Shown one piece after another: positions 42,071 to 51,346 of a DNA stretch of 64,000 bases (position 1 is the first letter of the stretch; each line of letters begins with the position of its first letter). The notes below the pieces were generated by a model. That model saw only the letters and a program-made list of their open reading frames with translations. It ran no database searches and was not told the origin of the DNA. The DNA lies in assembly GCF_004346845.1 (NCBI RefSeq), contig NZ_SMGI01000002.1:744001-808000 (forward strand). Direction: 5' to 3'. The DNA is from Winogradskyella wandonensis. Lineage in GTDB: Bacteria; Bacteroidota; Bacteroidia; Flavobacteriales; Flavobacteriaceae. The position numbers and the translations under genes are program-made.

Positions 42071-44227
42071 TTAATCCTTAAAATCTTGATTTGGCAAGGT
42101 TTTAAAGCCCATGTTAAATAGCGTAAAACCATAAATATCGGCATATTGCTCTATGGTTTTGCTTACTGGCGTTCCGGCACCATGTCCTGCATCTGTTTCA
42201 ATTCTTATAAGTGTTGGGTTATCTCCTGTTTGCTTTGCTTGTAACTCTGCAGCAAATTTAAAACTGTGCGCAGGCACCACACGATCGTCATGATCACCAG
42301 TTGTGACCATAGTCGCAGGATATGACGTTCCATTTTTCACATTATGAACAGGCGAATAGCCTTTAAGATACTCAAACATTTCTTTGCTGTCCTCAGCTGT
42401 TCCGTAATCATATGCCCAACCTGCACCTGCAGTAAACGTATGGTAACGTAACATATCTAAAACACCAACAGCAGGCAACGCAACTTTCATTAAATCTGGA
42501 CGCTGCGTCATGGTTGCACCTACTAATAATCCGCCATTAGAACCACCTCTAATGGCTAAATAATCTGATGAGGTATAGTTGTTTTCTATTAAATATTCTG
42601 CTGCCGCAATAAAATCATCAAACACATTTTGCTTTTTTTGCTGAGTCCCTGCATCGTGCCATGCTTTTCCGTATTCGCCACCACCACGAAGATTTGGCAC
42701 GGCGTAAATGCCACCTTGCTCCATCCAAATGGCATTGGTGATACTGAAACTTGGGGTTAGACTGATATTGAATCCGCCATAGCCATATAGAATGGTTGGG
42801 TTTTTACCATTAAGCTCAAGCCCTTTTTTATGGGTAATAATCATAGGCACTTTTGTACCATCTTTAGACGTGTAAAAAACTTGATTGCTTTCGTAATCTT
42901 CTGGATTGAAATCTATCTCTGGTTTACGGAATAGTTCTGAAGTCCCTTTCTCAATATCGTATTTGTAGATACTTCCAGGAGTCACATAATTGGTGAACGA
43001 GTAGTATAATTCTTTATCTTCTTTTTTAGCGCCAAATCCGCCAGCAGAACCAACACCTGGTAATTCTACCTCACGAATTAGTTTCCCGTCGTAATCGTAT
43101 TGTAAAACCTTAGAAACAGCGTCTACCATATATTCGGCAAAGAAATAGCCGCCACCTGTAGATGGACTTAATACGTTTTCGGTTTCTGGAATAAAATCTA
43201 CCCAATTTTCTGGTGTTGGGTCACTCGCATCAACCGTTACAATCTTTTGGTTTGGCGCATTTAAATTGGTCATTATGTAAAGTTTAGACCCGACATTTTC
43301 GATAATGTTAGAATCGCTATCGGTATGGTCTAAAATGGTTACAAAATCTGAATTTGGTTTTGTTAAATCTTTGATTAATAATTTATTTCCAGATGTAGAA
43401 ACTCGTGGTGTAATAATAAGATATCGGTCATCCTCAGTAACGCCACCATAAATATAGCGATGCTTTTGTTCTGGTGTGCCACCGTAAATTAGTTCATCTT
43501 CCGACTGTGGTGTTCTTAATTTGTGATAATATACTTTATGCTGGTCTGTTTTGGCAGAAAGTTCACTTCCTTCTGGTTTATCATAGCTAGAATAATAAAA
43601 ACCTTCGTTTTTGTACCAAGACATGCCACTGAATTTAATGTCTACAAGCGTGTCTTCCACAATTTTTTTAGACTCAACATCCATAACCAATATTTTACGC
43701 CAATCACTTCCACCTTCGGAAATAGAGTAGGCTAAAATTTTTCCGTTTTTGGAGAAACTTGTTCCGCCTAAGGAAATTGTTCCGTCTTCTTTAAAGGTGT
43801 TTGGGTCTAAGAAGACTTCTGCAGTACTTGGGTCGGCATCGTTTTTATAACGGTAAATGACATATTGATTTTGAAGTCCATCATTTTTGTAGAAATAGGT
43901 ATAATCACCTTCGATAAATGGTGCACCAACTTTTTCATAATTCCATAGTTTAGATAAACGTTCTTTAAGTTTTTCACGATACGGAATATTTGCCAAGTAA
44001 TCTTGAGTAACTGCATTTTGACGCTTAACCCAATCTTCTGTTTCTTCGCTGCGGTCGTCCTCGAGCCAACGATATGGGTCTTTTACTTCCTCTCCAAAAT
44101 AGGTGTCTACATGGTCCACCTTAGCCGTTTCTGGGTATTGAACTTTAATCACTTCTTTAGTTTCTTTTTCATTTTTACAAGACATAAAAAATACGAATGC
44201 TAATAACAAATAAGGAATACGTTTCAT
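42071..44227 (-). CDS. Prolyl oligopeptidase (S9A) lipoprotein
   Basis: This is a 718-residue serine peptidase. The N-terminal signal ends in FFMSC (lipoprotein Cys). After a seven-bladed propeller (about 80-430) comes an alpha/beta hydrolase domain with the catalytic Ser in [11 protein letters not shown], Asp in [10 protein letters not shown] and His in DAGHGAGTP. It cleaves short peptides after proline and should sit in the envelope. A single gene with a hairpin terminator behind it; the length is usual for the family. Confidence 0.92.
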   Translation of the reverse strand: MKRIPYLLLAFVFFMSCKNEKETKEVIKVQYPETAKVDHVDTYFGEEVKDPYRWLEDDRSEETEDWVKRQNAVTQDYLANIPYREKLKERLSKLWNYEKVGAPFIEGDYTYFYKNDGLQNQYVIYRYKNDADPSTAEVFLDPNTFKEDGTISLGGTSFSKNGKILAYSISEGGSDWRKILVMDVESKKIVEDTLVDIKFSGMSWYKNEGFYYSSYDKPEGSELSAKTDQHKVYYHKLRTPQSEDELIYGGTPEQKHRYIYGGVTEDDRYLIITPRVSTSGNKLLIKDLTKPNSDFVTILDHTDSDSNIIENVGSKLYIMTNLNAPNQKIVTVDASDPTPENWVDFIPETENVLSPSTGGGYFFAEYMVDAVSKVLQYDYDGKLIREVELPGVGSAGGFGAKKEDKELYYSFTNYVTPGSIYKYDIEKGTSELFRKPEIDFNPEDYESNQVFYTSKDGTKVPMIITHKKGLELNGKNPTILYGYGGFNISLTPSFSITNAIWMEQGGIYAVPNLRGGGEYGKAWHDAGTQQKKQNVFDDFIAAAEYLIENNYTSSDYLAIRGGSNGGLLVGATMTQRPDLMKVALPAVGVLDMLRYHTFTAGAGWAYDYGTAEDSKEMFEYLKGYSPVHNVKNGTSYPATMVTTGDHDDRVVPAHSFKFAAELQAKQTGDNPTLIRIETDAGHGAGTPVSKTIEQYADIYGFTLFNMGFKTLPNQDFKD

Positions 44228-44260
44228 TGTTTTAGGTTTTGTTTACCCTAAAATTAACTA

Positions 44261-44295
44261 AAAAAGCACCTATCGATTAACGAAAAGTGCTTTTT
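44261..44295 (-). terminator. Terminator of asd
   Basis: AAAAAGCAC (44261-44269) and GTGCTTTTT (44287-44295) are 9-bp arms around a 17-base loop, with a T run beyond on the minus strand. It lies 28 bases after the asd stop. Confidence 0.75.
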
Positions 44296-44322
44296 AAGAT
44301 TTTTTTGTGTTGATTATCGCGT

Positions 44323-45312
44323 TTATGCTAAACCATTAGCCACCAAATATTCGGCAATTTGTACGGTATTAGTGGCTGCTCCTTTTCTAAGGTTATCACT
44401 AACAATCCACATATTTAAAGAGTTAGGTTGTGACATGTCTCTACGAATACGCCCTACAAAAACATCATCTTTGCCGTTAGCATACATTGGCATAGGATAG
44501 GTGTTGACATCTGTATTGTCTTGGACCACAACTCCATCTGTGGCACTTAATAGTTCACGCACTTCTGTTAAATTAAAATCGTTTTCAAATTCTACATTAA
44601 CAGATTCGCTATGACCGCCAGCAGTCGGAATACGTACTGCAGTTGCTGTTACAGCAATAGTGTTGTCGTTTAGGATTTTTTGGGTTTCACGGACGAGTTT
44701 CATTTCTTCTTTGGTGTAACCCGTTTCTTCAAAAACATCACAATGTGGTATAGCGTTTTTAGCAATAGGATACGGATATGCCATTTCGCCTTTTATACCT
44801 GCAATTTCATTTTCGAGCTGTTCTACAGCTTTTACACCCGTTCCTGAAACAGATTGATAGGTGGAAACAACTATACGTTTAATTTTATATTTTTTATGAA
44901 GCGGCGCTAATGCCATTACCATTTGTATGGTAGAGCAGTTTGGATTGGCAATAATTTTATCATTTTTTGTTAATTGGCTAGCATTAATTTCTGGAACCAC
45001 TAGTTTTTTATCCAAATCCATACGCCATGCTGATGAATTATCAATTACAGTCGTTCCCGCTTCGGCAAATTTAGGCGCCCATTCTAAGGACGTGCTTCCT
45101 CCTGCTGAAAATAAGGCGATATCTGGTTTTTGCGCGACAGCATCAGACAAACCAACAACTTTTATAGGCGTGTTTTTATAGGTGATTTCCTTACCAACGG
45201 AGCGCTCTGAAGCCACCAACAGAAGTTCGTCCATTGGGAAATTGCGCTCTTCTAAAACTTTAAGCATAACGCTACCAACAAGTCCAGTAGCGCCGACAAT
45301 AGCTATTTTCAT
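44323..45312 (-). CDS. asd: Aspartate-semialdehyde dehydrogenase
   Basis: This is a 329-residue NADP enzyme that reduces aspartyl phosphate to aspartate semialdehyde, the branch point to lysine, threonine, methionine and diaminopimelate. The dinucleotide motif is VGATGLVGSVML at the N-terminus and the catalytic Cys lies in NPNCSTIQMVMAL. The conserved Arg/His segment near the C-terminus (RIPTAGGHSESVNVEF) is also present. It is transcribed alone. Confidence 0.96.
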   Translation of the reverse strand: MKIAIVGATGLVGSVMLKVLEERNFPMDELLLVASERSVGKEITYKNTPIKVVGLSDAVAQKPDIALFSAGGSTSLEWAPKFAEAGTTVIDNSSAWRMDLDKKLVVPEINASQLTKNDKIIANPNCSTIQMVMALAPLHKKYKIKRIVVSTYQSVSGTGVKAVEQLENEIAGIKGEMAYPYPIAKNAIPHCDVFEETGYTKEEMKLVRETQKILNDNTIAVTATAVRIPTAGGHSESVNVEFENDFNLTEVRELLSATDGVVVQDNTDVNTYPMPMYANGKDDVFVGRIRRDMSQPNSLNMWIVSDNLRKGAATNTVQIAEYLVANGLA

Positions 45313-45383
45313 TCTTAGTTATTTAATTGAAAGCAAAAGTAGCTTATTCAATAAATGTGAAATAGTAATTTTAAAAATTATAA

Positions 45384-45413
45384 CAAAAAAGACCCTGACT
45401 GTTACATCAGGGT
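45384..45413 (-). terminator. Terminator of mscL
   Basis: ACCCTGA (45392-45398) and TCAGGGT (45407-45413) form a 7-bp stem, followed on the minus strand by CTTTTTTG. It ends the mscL transcript about 40 bases after its stop. Confidence 0.75.
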
Positions 45414-45451
45414 TTGGTTAAAAATATGTAGCGTAGCGGTAGCTAGCTTTC

Positions 45452-45853
45452 TTATTTTTTAAGTAAATCTCTTATTTCTGCTAAAAGATCTTCTTGGCTT
45501 GGTCCAGCTGGTGCTTCTGGAGCAGGCTCTTCTTTTTTCTTCATTTTGTTAACACCTTTTACAACCATAAACATTACAAATGCTACGATAATAAAGTCGA
45601 TAACGTTAGTTAAAAATGTACCATATTCTAAATAAACTTCGCCCACCATTTCGCCTGCATCATTTAAAGTTCCGTCTTTAAGTTTGTATTTTAAGTCTTT
45701 GAAATCAGAATTAAAAATTAAGCCAATTAATGGCGATACAATTCCTCCTGTAAATGAAGCTACAACTTTGTTAAAGGCAGCACCCATAACAAAACCAACG
45801 GCAATGTCTACAAGATTGCCTTTCATTGCAAACTCTTTAAATTCTTTAAGCAT
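45452..45853 (-). CDS. mscL: Large-conductance mechanosensitive channel
   Basis: This is a 133-residue MscL, an emergency release valve for hypo-osmotic shock in the inner membrane. It opens with the cytoplasmic helix MLKEFKEFAMKGNLVDIAVG, then TM1 with the GxxxG-type pore helix (GAAFNKVVASF), a periplasmic loop and TM2 (about 70-98), and an acidic/basic C-terminal helix after a Pro/Ala/Glu linker. It forms homopentamers in the family. Confidence 0.96.
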   Translation of the reverse strand: MLKEFKEFAMKGNLVDIAVGFVMGAAFNKVVASFTGGIVSPLIGLIFNSDFKDLKYKLKDGTLNDAGEMVGEVYLEYGTFLTNVIDFIIVAFVMFMVVKGVNKMKKKEEPAPEAPAGPSQEDLLAEIRDLLKK

Positions 45854-45943
45854 AATTTTAAGTTTTATTAGTTAGTATTATAAAAACTAAATTTAGTTAA
45901 AATTTTAACATCTTCAATAAAAATTATAAAATTCCCCTAAAAC

Positions 45944-47050
45944 TTACTTAATTATTTTTCGTTTTACGCGTTGAGATATAGCGGTTAAAACCTCGTAAGA
46001 TATGGTGTTTGCAGACTCGGCAAGTGTAGAGGCTTTGTAATTTCCATCGAAAACAATAACCTCATCACCTTCTTTACAATCAATGTTGGTGATGTTAACC
46101 ATAATCATGTCCATACAAACGTTTCCTATAATTGGGGCTTTTTGTCCATTGATAAAAACATAGCCTTTTTTGTTACCGAATTGCCTTGAAATTCCGTCGG
46201 CGTGACCAATGGGGATTGTTGCTGTTTTTTCAAAATATTTTGCGGCATAAGCCCTGTTGTAACCTACGGTTTCGCCTTTTTCTATTTGATGAATTTGAGA
46301 AACGACCGACTTTAATTTGGCAATTGGTTTTAGATTTTGGTCTTCTATTGCAGAGTTCCCAAAGCCGTATAAACCAATACCACAACGTACCATATTAAAA
46401 TGCGCTTCAGGATAATTTATAACGCCAGAGGTATTACATAGATGAAGCCATGGTTGGTAACCTATTTGAGTTTCAAAATTTGAGGCAATGTTTTTAAAAT
46501 CTTCAATTTGTTTTAAGGTGAAATCTTTTTCATTTTCATCTTCACTTGCTGCCAAATGCGAAAACAACGATTTAGCTGCAATAGATGAGGTGCTCTTTAG
46601 CTGATTAACTATAAATTCAATATCGTTATGCCAAAAACCTAAACGATTTAACCCTGTATTAAATTTAATATGAACCGGATAATTACTTTGTTTTTCTTGT
46701 TCTGCAACGGCTATGAATGCCTTTAGAATACGTGGACTGTATATGCTTGGCTCTAGGCAACGCTCTATAATCGTTTTAAAATTAACCACCTGAGGATGCA
46801 ACACCAAAATGGGTGTTGTAATACCTGCGTCCCTTAGGGCTACACCTTCGCTTGCGTAAGCCACAGCAAAGTAGTCCACAGCAAGTTTTTCTAAATGTTT
46901 AGCCACTTCGATTGAGTCACTTCCGTAGGCAAAGGCTTTAACAACCGCCAAGAATTTGGTTTCTGGTTTTAGCTTAGATTTTAAATAGTTATAGTTATGC
47001 GTTAGCGCATCTAAGTGAAGTTCTAAGATGGTTTCTTGAGCTTTAGACAT
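45944..47050 (-). CDS. alr: Alanine racemase
   Basis: This 368-residue PLP enzyme makes D-alanine for peptidoglycan. The PLP lysine is K38 in [11 protein letters not shown] (usual consensus KANAYG, with Phe for Asn here), and the opposing Tyr is in VGYNRAYAA near residue 260. The C-terminal beta domain has [13 protein letters not shown]. It overlaps the 3' end of tdk by eight bases and is in the same operon. Confidence 0.95.
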   Translation of the reverse strand: MSKAQETILELHLDALTHNYNYLKSKLKPETKFLAVVKAFAYGSDSIEVAKHLEKLAVDYFAVAYASEGVALRDAGITTPILVLHPQVVNFKTIIERCLEPSIYSPRILKAFIAVAEQEKQSNYPVHIKFNTGLNRLGFWHNDIEFIVNQLKSTSSIAAKSLFSHLAASEDENEKDFTLKQIEDFKNIASNFETQIGYQPWLHLCNTSGVINYPEAHFNMVRCGIGLYGFGNSAIEDQNLKPIAKLKSVVSQIHQIEKGETVGYNRAYAAKYFEKTATIPIGHADGISRQFGNKKGYVFINGQKAPIIGNVCMDMIMVNITNIDCKEGDEVIVFDGNYKASTLAESANTISYEVLTAISQRVKRKIIK

Positions 47051-47690
47051 CAGAATTTTTGTCTTTCGAGGTTATTTCCTCAGCATCTTTTACCTTCATT
47101 TGGCGCACTTTTTCGCGAAGCATACATTTATAGTAAGCAGCTCTACTTAAAGGCTCGTATTCGTCCACTTCACCCAATAAAACCAAATCATCGCTCTTGG
47201 CTTTTCTGTAAGAGTATTGAGCTAAATTCCCTGTTTTTGTACAAACGGCGTGTACTTTAGTGACATACTCTGCTGTTGCCATAAGATTTGGCATTGGCCC
47301 AAACGGATTGCCTTTAAAATCCATATCCAAACCAGCCACAATAACACGTATACCTTTATTGGCTAAATCGTTACAAACACTCACGATTTCATCATCAAAA
47401 AACTGCGCTTCATCAATACCCACAACGTCACAACCATCTGCCAAAATAGGAATATTAGCTGCCGCAGGAACCGGCGTTGAGCGAATCTCATTAGCATCGT
47501 GCGAGACTACTTTTTCTTCATCGTAACGCACATCGACGGCTGGTTTAAAGATTTCAACTTTTTGACGGGCAAATTGGGCACGTTTTAATCTTCGGATTAA
47601 TTCTTCAGTTTTACCAGAAAACATTGATCCGCAGATGACTTCAATCCATCCAAATTGTTCTTTATGATTTACCGTATTTTCGAGAAACAT
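47043..47690 (-). CDS. tdk: Thymidine kinase
   Basis: This 215-residue type II thymidine kinase phosphorylates thymidine. The P-loop is [14 protein letters not shown], the catalytic Glu region is [10 protein letters not shown], and the lid includes AYYKCML. The usual zinc site of four Cys looks incomplete: AVCTKTGN has one Cys where a CxxC pair is expected, and the second pair is also reduced, so the structural zinc may be missing. It lies upstream of alr with an eight-base overlap. Confidence 0.93.
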   Translation of the reverse strand: MFLENTVNHKEQFGWIEVICGSMFSGKTEELIRRLKRAQFARQKVEIFKPAVDVRYDEEKVVSHDANEIRSTPVPAAANIPILADGCDVVGIDEAQFFDDEIVSVCNDLANKGIRVIVAGLDMDFKGNPFGPMPNLMATAEYVTKVHAVCTKTGNLAQYSYRKAKSDDLVLLGEVDEYEPLSRAAYYKCMLREKVRQMKVKDAEEITSKDKNSDV

Positions 47691-47859
47691 TTTGTAATTT
47701 TAGCACTAAACGAAACAATTTTTTCGTTTGTATAAAGGTGGCGCAAATTTATTAAAAATCAAAAGCAAAACTTACGAAACATTTATTAATAAATCGCCGA
47801 AATAAGTATTATAGCGCAACGAAAGTGCGTCTAACTTAGAAAATATTAAAAATAAACTC

Positions 47860-48600
47860 ATGAAAAAGAAATTAGAATCAGAATTAATAAGCATAGCGCA
47901 TAGGATTCTAAAACTCACAGGGAAAGAGGATGTTAATCGCATGCATGAAGAAGTCGCGGCCCTATATGAAAAGCTCACAGTTTTAAAATTTGCACAAGAG
48001 AATTTTGAAGACGACTTGCCAACCATTGGTAACGATTCTTCATTCTTTGGCATGTTAGATACAGCATTCAACAATAAAATTAGCGATAATATTGAGGTTG
48101 AAAACAAAGTCTATGTTAACATGGACGAGCGTGAAGATGATGGGATAATGGAGCCTGTAATGAATAAGATTAAAGACATGGTAGAATTTATGCCAGAGCC
48201 GGAAACTGTAGAGGAATCTGCAAAAGTTGAGTCCAACGGACAAACCCAGAAAGTAGAGTTTGAGAATATCACCCAAGACTTTGCTAATTTGCCAGAGTTT
48301 GAACCTATCGAAGAGGCTAAAAAGCGTGAAGCTGAAGCAAAAGTAAAATCTTTAAACGATAAGCTAAAATCTGGCGGACTACAAATTGGACTTAATGACA
48401 AAATTGCGTTTACAAAACACTTATTTGATGGTAAAAGCGAAGACTACGACCGTGTTATTTCTCAGATAAATACGGCTACCTCACTTCAAGAGGCCGAAGA
48501 TTTTATCCACCAGTTGGTTAAACCAGACTACAACAACTGGGAAGGTAAAGAAGACTATGAAGCGCGTTTTCTAGAAATCGTTGAGGGAAAATTCGACTAA
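47860..48600 (+). CDS. Conserved hypothetical protein, Bacteroidota type
   Basis: This is a 246-residue acidic, mainly helical protein of unknown family. The N-terminal about 75 residues (SIAHRILKLTGKEDVNRMHEE, then ALYEKLTVLKF) are ordered-looking; a middle part rich in Glu, Pro and Val is probably disordered; the C-terminal about 90 residues (LNDKIAFTKHLFDG, then EDFIHQLVKPDYNNWEG) form a second helical domain. No signal peptide or membrane segment. It opens an operon with DoxX-like, rsmI and probably the UDG-like gene. I do not recognise a function. Confidence 0.7.
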   Translation: MKKKLESELISIAHRILKLTGKEDVNRMHEEVAALYEKLTVLKFAQENFEDDLPTIGNDSSFFGMLDTAFNNKISDNIEVENKVYVNMDEREDDGIMEPVMNKIKDMVEFMPEPETVEESAKVESNGQTQKVEFENITQDFANLPEFEPIEEAKKREAEAKVKSLNDKLKSGGLQIGLNDKIAFTKHLFDGKSEDYDRVISQINTATSLQEAEDFIHQLVKPDYNNWEGKEDYEARFLEIVEGKFD

Positions 48601-48604
48601 AAAT

Positions 48605-48961
48605 ATGCTGACCAAAAAAATCATTTATTGGGTGGCAACAGCTGTCCTTTGTTGCATTATGCTCTATTCTGCGCAACTATATTTTAGAAATACCGAGATG
48701 GTCGAAGGTTATTTTAAAAGTATGAATTACCCAACCTATTTTGTAATTCCGTTAGCCGTCTTGAAAGTACTTGGTGTTATTATGATTTTATGGCGAAAAA
48801 GCCAATGGCTTACAGAATGGGCGTATGCAGGGTTCTTTTTCGATTTGGTCTTGGCAACTGCGGCGCATTATTATGCAGGCGATGGTATTATAGGCTTTTC
48901 ATTATACGCTCTAATTGCCTTGTTTCCATCCTATTTTTTAGGTAAATATATCCGCGATTAG
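48605..48961 (+). CDS. DoxX-like membrane protein
   Basis: This is a 118-residue protein with four predicted helices and the DoxX-type motifs IYWVATAVLCCIMLYSA, PLAVLKVLGVIMIL and EWAYAGFFFDLVLATAAHY. The start at 48605 lies just after the upstream stop (48600). Function in this family is poorly defined (some members are quinone- or redox-linked). It is in one operon with the preceding gene and rsmI. Confidence 0.8.
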   Translation: MLTKKIIYWVATAVLCCIMLYSAQLYFRNTEMVEGYFKSMNYPTYFVIPLAVLKVLGVIMILWRKSQWLTEWAYAGFFFDLVLATAAHYYAGDGIIGFSLYALIALFPSYFLGKYIRD

Positions 48962-48962
48962 T

Positions 48963-49637
48963 ATGTCTAAACTCTACCTCGTACCCACACCAATAGGAAA
49001 CTTAAAAGACATGACCTTTAGAGCTGTCGAGGTTTTAAACGAAGTCGATTTAATACTTGCTGAAGACACGCGCACATCTGGAAAGCTCCTCAAGCATTTT
49101 GAAATTACCACGCAAATGCAAAGCCACCATATGCATAATGAGCATAAGACAGTAAGTAACTTAATTGAAAAATTAAAATCGGGTATGTCTATTGCTATTA
49201 TCAGCGATGCAGGCACACCAGCCATTTCTGACCCAGGATTTTTACTCACACGTGCCGCTGTAGAAAACAACATAGAAATCGAATGTTTACCGGGAGCAAC
49301 AGCATTTGTACCAGCTTTAGTTAATAGCGGATTGCCAAACGACAAGTTTGTTTTTGAAGGCTTTTTGCCTGTAAAAAAAGGCCGCCAAACCCGATTATTA
49401 CTTTTAGCCGAAGAAACCCGAACGATGATTTTTTACGAGAGCCCGCATAAATTGGTAAAGACTTTAGGTCATTTTGTCGAATATTTTGGTGAAGACCGAC
49501 AAGTTTCTGTATCGAGAGAGTTAACTAAACTTTACGAAGAGACTGTTCGAGGAACGGCAAAAGAGGTACTTCAACATTATACTAGCAAACCACCAAAAGG
49601 TGAAATAGTTATTGTAGTTGCGGGAAAGAATAAATAA
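48963..49637 (+). CDS. rsmI: 16S rRNA (cytidine-2'-O) methyltransferase
   Basis: This 224-residue tetrapyrrole methylase-fold enzyme methylates the 2'-OH of cytidine 1402 of 16S rRNA. Opening LYLVPTPIGNLKDMTFRAVE is characteristic, as are LAEDTRTSGKLLKHF, ISDAGTPAISDPGF and VFEGFLPVKKGRQT. It starts one base after the DoxX-like stop, so expression is coupled. Confidence 0.96.
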   Translation: MSKLYLVPTPIGNLKDMTFRAVEVLNEVDLILAEDTRTSGKLLKHFEITTQMQSHHMHNEHKTVSNLIEKLKSGMSIAIISDAGTPAISDPGFLLTRAAVENNIEIECLPGATAFVPALVNSGLPNDKFVFEGFLPVKKGRQTRLLLLAEETRTMIFYESPHKLVKTLGHFVEYFGEDRQVSVSRELTKLYEETVRGTAKEVLQHYTSKPPKGEIVIVVAGKNK

Positions 49638-49668
49638 TTGTCATTTCGAGCTAGTCGAGAAATCTCAC
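49638..49668. repeat. Dispersed repeat, CGAGCTAGTCGAG copy
   Basis: A TTGTCATTTCGAG-type element with the core CGAGCTAGTCGAG lies between rsmI and the UDG-like gene. It belongs to the same family as the copies at 30409, 32753, 34599 and 37888. Confidence 0.6.
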
Positions 49669-49688
49669 TAATTGGTCATAGTTTTTAA

Positions 49689-50258
49689 ATGAAATATCTT
49701 TTGAAAGATATCAAGCAATGTAAAGTGTGTGAGCCGCATTTACCATTGGGAGCAAATCCGATTGTAAGTTTTACGCCAGAATCAAAAATTATTCTCCTTA
49801 GCCAAGCACCAGGTAGAATTGCCCATGAAAAGTCAAAAGCTTGGGACGACCCAAGTGGTAAAAAACTAAGGGAATGGCTCGGTGTTACCGAAACACAGTT
49901 TTATAACCCAGATAACTTTGCCATTTTACCCATTGGGTTTTGCTATCCTGGAAAAGCAACAACAGGCGATTTACCGCCACGACAAGAATGTGCACCGTTA
50001 TGGCATGATACCATTTTAAGCACGCTTAAACATGTAAAGCTCAACATTTTAATAGGAAGTTATGCTCAGAACTACTATTTAAAAGAGAGTATGAAACGAA
50101 ATTTAACAGAAACTGTTTCAAATTTTGAAGACTATTTGCCTAAGTATTTCCCAATTCCGCATCCATCACCAACAAATCGGTTTTGGCGTGCTAAAAATCC
50201 TTGGTTTGAGGAGTTAGTTGTGGCGAAGTTGCAAGAGAAAGTTAATGAGATAATCTAA
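49689..50258 (+). CDS. Uracil-DNA glycosylase-superfamily protein
   Basis: This 189-residue protein has UDG-fold motifs: SQAPGRIAHEKSKAWDDPSG in place of the family 4 GEAPG motif, and HPSPTNRFW in place of the HPSPLN loop. Near the N-terminus is CKVCEPHLPLG with two Cys, fewer than the four Fe-S Cys of classic family 4 enzymes. It may excise uracil or another base. It follows rsmI by 51 bases and a diverged piece of its own 3' end recurs at 51161. Confidence 0.8.
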   Translation: MKYLLKDIKQCKVCEPHLPLGANPIVSFTPESKIILLSQAPGRIAHEKSKAWDDPSGKKLREWLGVTETQFYNPDNFAILPIGFCYPGKATTGDLPPRQECAPLWHDTILSTLKHVKLNILIGSYAQNYYLKESMKRNLTETVSNFEDYLPKYFPIPHPSPTNRFWRAKNPWFEELVVAKLQEKVNEII

Positions 50259-50449
50259 TCCTCAACTTCAAATAAATACTCAACTGTTACTTTAAATAAA
50301 CGTGCCATTTTTATAGCTAAGATGACTGAAGGATTAAACTTTCCTTTTTCAATAGCATGTATTGTTTGTCTTGAGACATTTAATTTTTCAGCTAATTCTG
50401 CTTGAGTCAGATTATATCTTGCGCGTTCAACTTTTACCAGATTCTTCAT
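50255..50449 (-). CDS. XRE-family transcriptional regulator
   Basis: This is a 64-residue, single helix-turn-helix protein (YNLTQAELAEKLNVSRQTIH) with an acidic tail. The ATG at 50449 overlaps the stop of the membrane gene (ATGA), whereas a longer start would run into that gene's coding region. This small XRE type is typical of two-gene membrane-protein/regulator pairs and probably controls the operon promoter. The 3' end overlaps the UDG-like stop by four bases. Confidence 0.88.
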   Translation of the reverse strand: MKNLVKVERARYNLTQAELAEKLNVSRQTIHAIEKGKFNPSVILAIKMARLFKVTVEYLFEVED

Positions 50450-50892
50450 AAATGAAATTTCTTTTTTAAGAAAAAGATTATAAGATAAGTCCACATAAAA
50501 AGAAAAATTATATTGAAAGTGAAGGTCAAATAAGGGTATAATGAATGTAGTAAAATTGTAAATACTACAAATATCAAAGTTGTTAATTGAAAAGCTTCGA
50601 GACGAATTTTATTTATGTAATCGTCTTCAATTTTTTCTTTTGACATCATGTAAATTACAACGCCAAACATAGAAACTATCTGAAATAGAAATAAACTAAT
50701 CGTATAAATGCCTCCGCTGTATGCGGTCAAAATATCAGTGGTTGAATTGAATTGAGGGTTATAATTTTCATTCAATTCATTAACAGAAATTCCTGGAAGA
50801 ATAATATTGAAGCGTAGGCTGATTAAAAATCCAATTACAGACAATATCAAACCTATTTTTTTAAACTTGTTCGGAAAAATTTGAATATTCAT
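50446..50892 (-). CDS. Membrane protein partner of the XRE regulator
   Basis: This is a 148-residue protein with four predicted helices (about 10-30, 60-82, 100-120, 122-142) and a loop with SVNELNENYNPQF in the periplasm. It is coupled to the XRE gene by ATGA overlap. Its family is not certain (it resembles small DUF2975/DUF2178-type partners). The promoter region has an operator-like dyad between the -33 and -7 elements. Confidence 0.8.
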   Translation of the reverse strand: MNIQIFPNKFKKIGLILSVIGFLISLRFNIILPGISVNELNENYNPQFNSTTDILTAYSGGIYTISLFLFQIVSMFGVVIYMMSKEKIEDDYINKIRLEAFQLTTLIFVVFTILLHSLYPYLTFTFNIIFLFMWTYLIIFFLKKKFHL

Positions 50893-50908
50893 AGTAATTC
50901 GTTTTTTA

Positions 50909-50939
50909 CAAATGTAAATAAAACTTTACATTTTGACAA
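50909..50939 (-). promoter_or_regulatory. Promoter with operator-like dyad for the XRE/membrane module
   Basis: On the minus strand TTG (50939-50937), a 20-base spacer and TACATTTG (50916-50909) form a good -33/-7 promoter. The spacer and -7 box contain the perfect 8-bp inverted repeat AATGTAAA (50911-50918) and TTTACATT (50925-50932) around TAAAAC. This is the expected place for autoregulation by the XRE protein. Confidence 0.65.
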
Positions 50940-51030
50940 TAATTATATAAAAACTCGTCATTTCTGGCAAGGTTTAATCTATTTCATCTAAAAGTAGCAA
51001 CGCGGCGGTCTATTCTCTATGTTCTAACTT

Positions 51031-51159
51031 CTAATATTTCGACCCATCATGCTTCCCAACCTCAAAACCGTCCCTACCAAGGTATTGGTTGCCACTTTCT
51101 ATAGCGCCTTCTTCCATAGTTGTTCCCATAGAATCTTTCCAAAGGTTAAGGTAGCCGAA
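51031..51159 (-). pseudogene. 3' remnant of a CMD-family gene
   Basis: These 43 codons, including the stop, encode a C-terminal fragment (FGYLNLWKDSMGTTMEEG onwards, ending HDGSKY) that matches the last 42 residues of the intact CMD gene at 52663-53265 with about five substitutions. The frame and stop are retained but the upstream part is missing. A short frame on the other strand over this stretch (starting 51049) is an accidental read-through and not a gene. Confidence 0.85.
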
Positions 51160-51160
51160 A

Positions 51161-51276
51161 ATTTCCCCATTCCACATCCATCACCAACAAATCGCTTTTG
51201 GCGCACGAAGAATCCTTGGTTTGAGGAGTTGGTTGTGCCAAAGTTAAATAGAGTAATATTTGATATTTTACAATAA
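51161..51276 (+). pseudogene. 3' remnant of a UDG-like gene
   Basis: From FPIPHPSPTNRFWRTKN to the end of this frame, the sequence copies the last about 28 conserved residues of the UDG-like gene at 49689-50258 (there RAKNPWFEELVVAKL). The tail after KL differs. It directly abuts the CMD remnant, so the two truncated 3' ends meet head to head at 51160. Confidence 0.85.
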
Positions 51277-51296
51277 CCTTTAGCAACAATTAAAAT

Positions 51297-51327
51297 AAAA
51301 TCGGCAAACCTAGATTTGCCGATTTTT
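51297..51327. terminator. Bidirectional terminator
   Basis: AAAATCGGCAAA and TTTGCCGATTTT form a 12-bp stem around CCTAGA, followed by T. It lies between the UDG remnant (plus) and the TPR gene (minus) and can stop both. Confidence 0.85.
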
Positions 51328-51346
51328 AATGCTCCTTTCTTTTTAA

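Noticed and set aside
51049..51276. 75-codon frame read as a gene
   Set aside because: Its first half is the antisense of a CMD remnant and its second half the tail of a UDG gene; it is a chimera created by the deletion junction, not a protein-coding gene.
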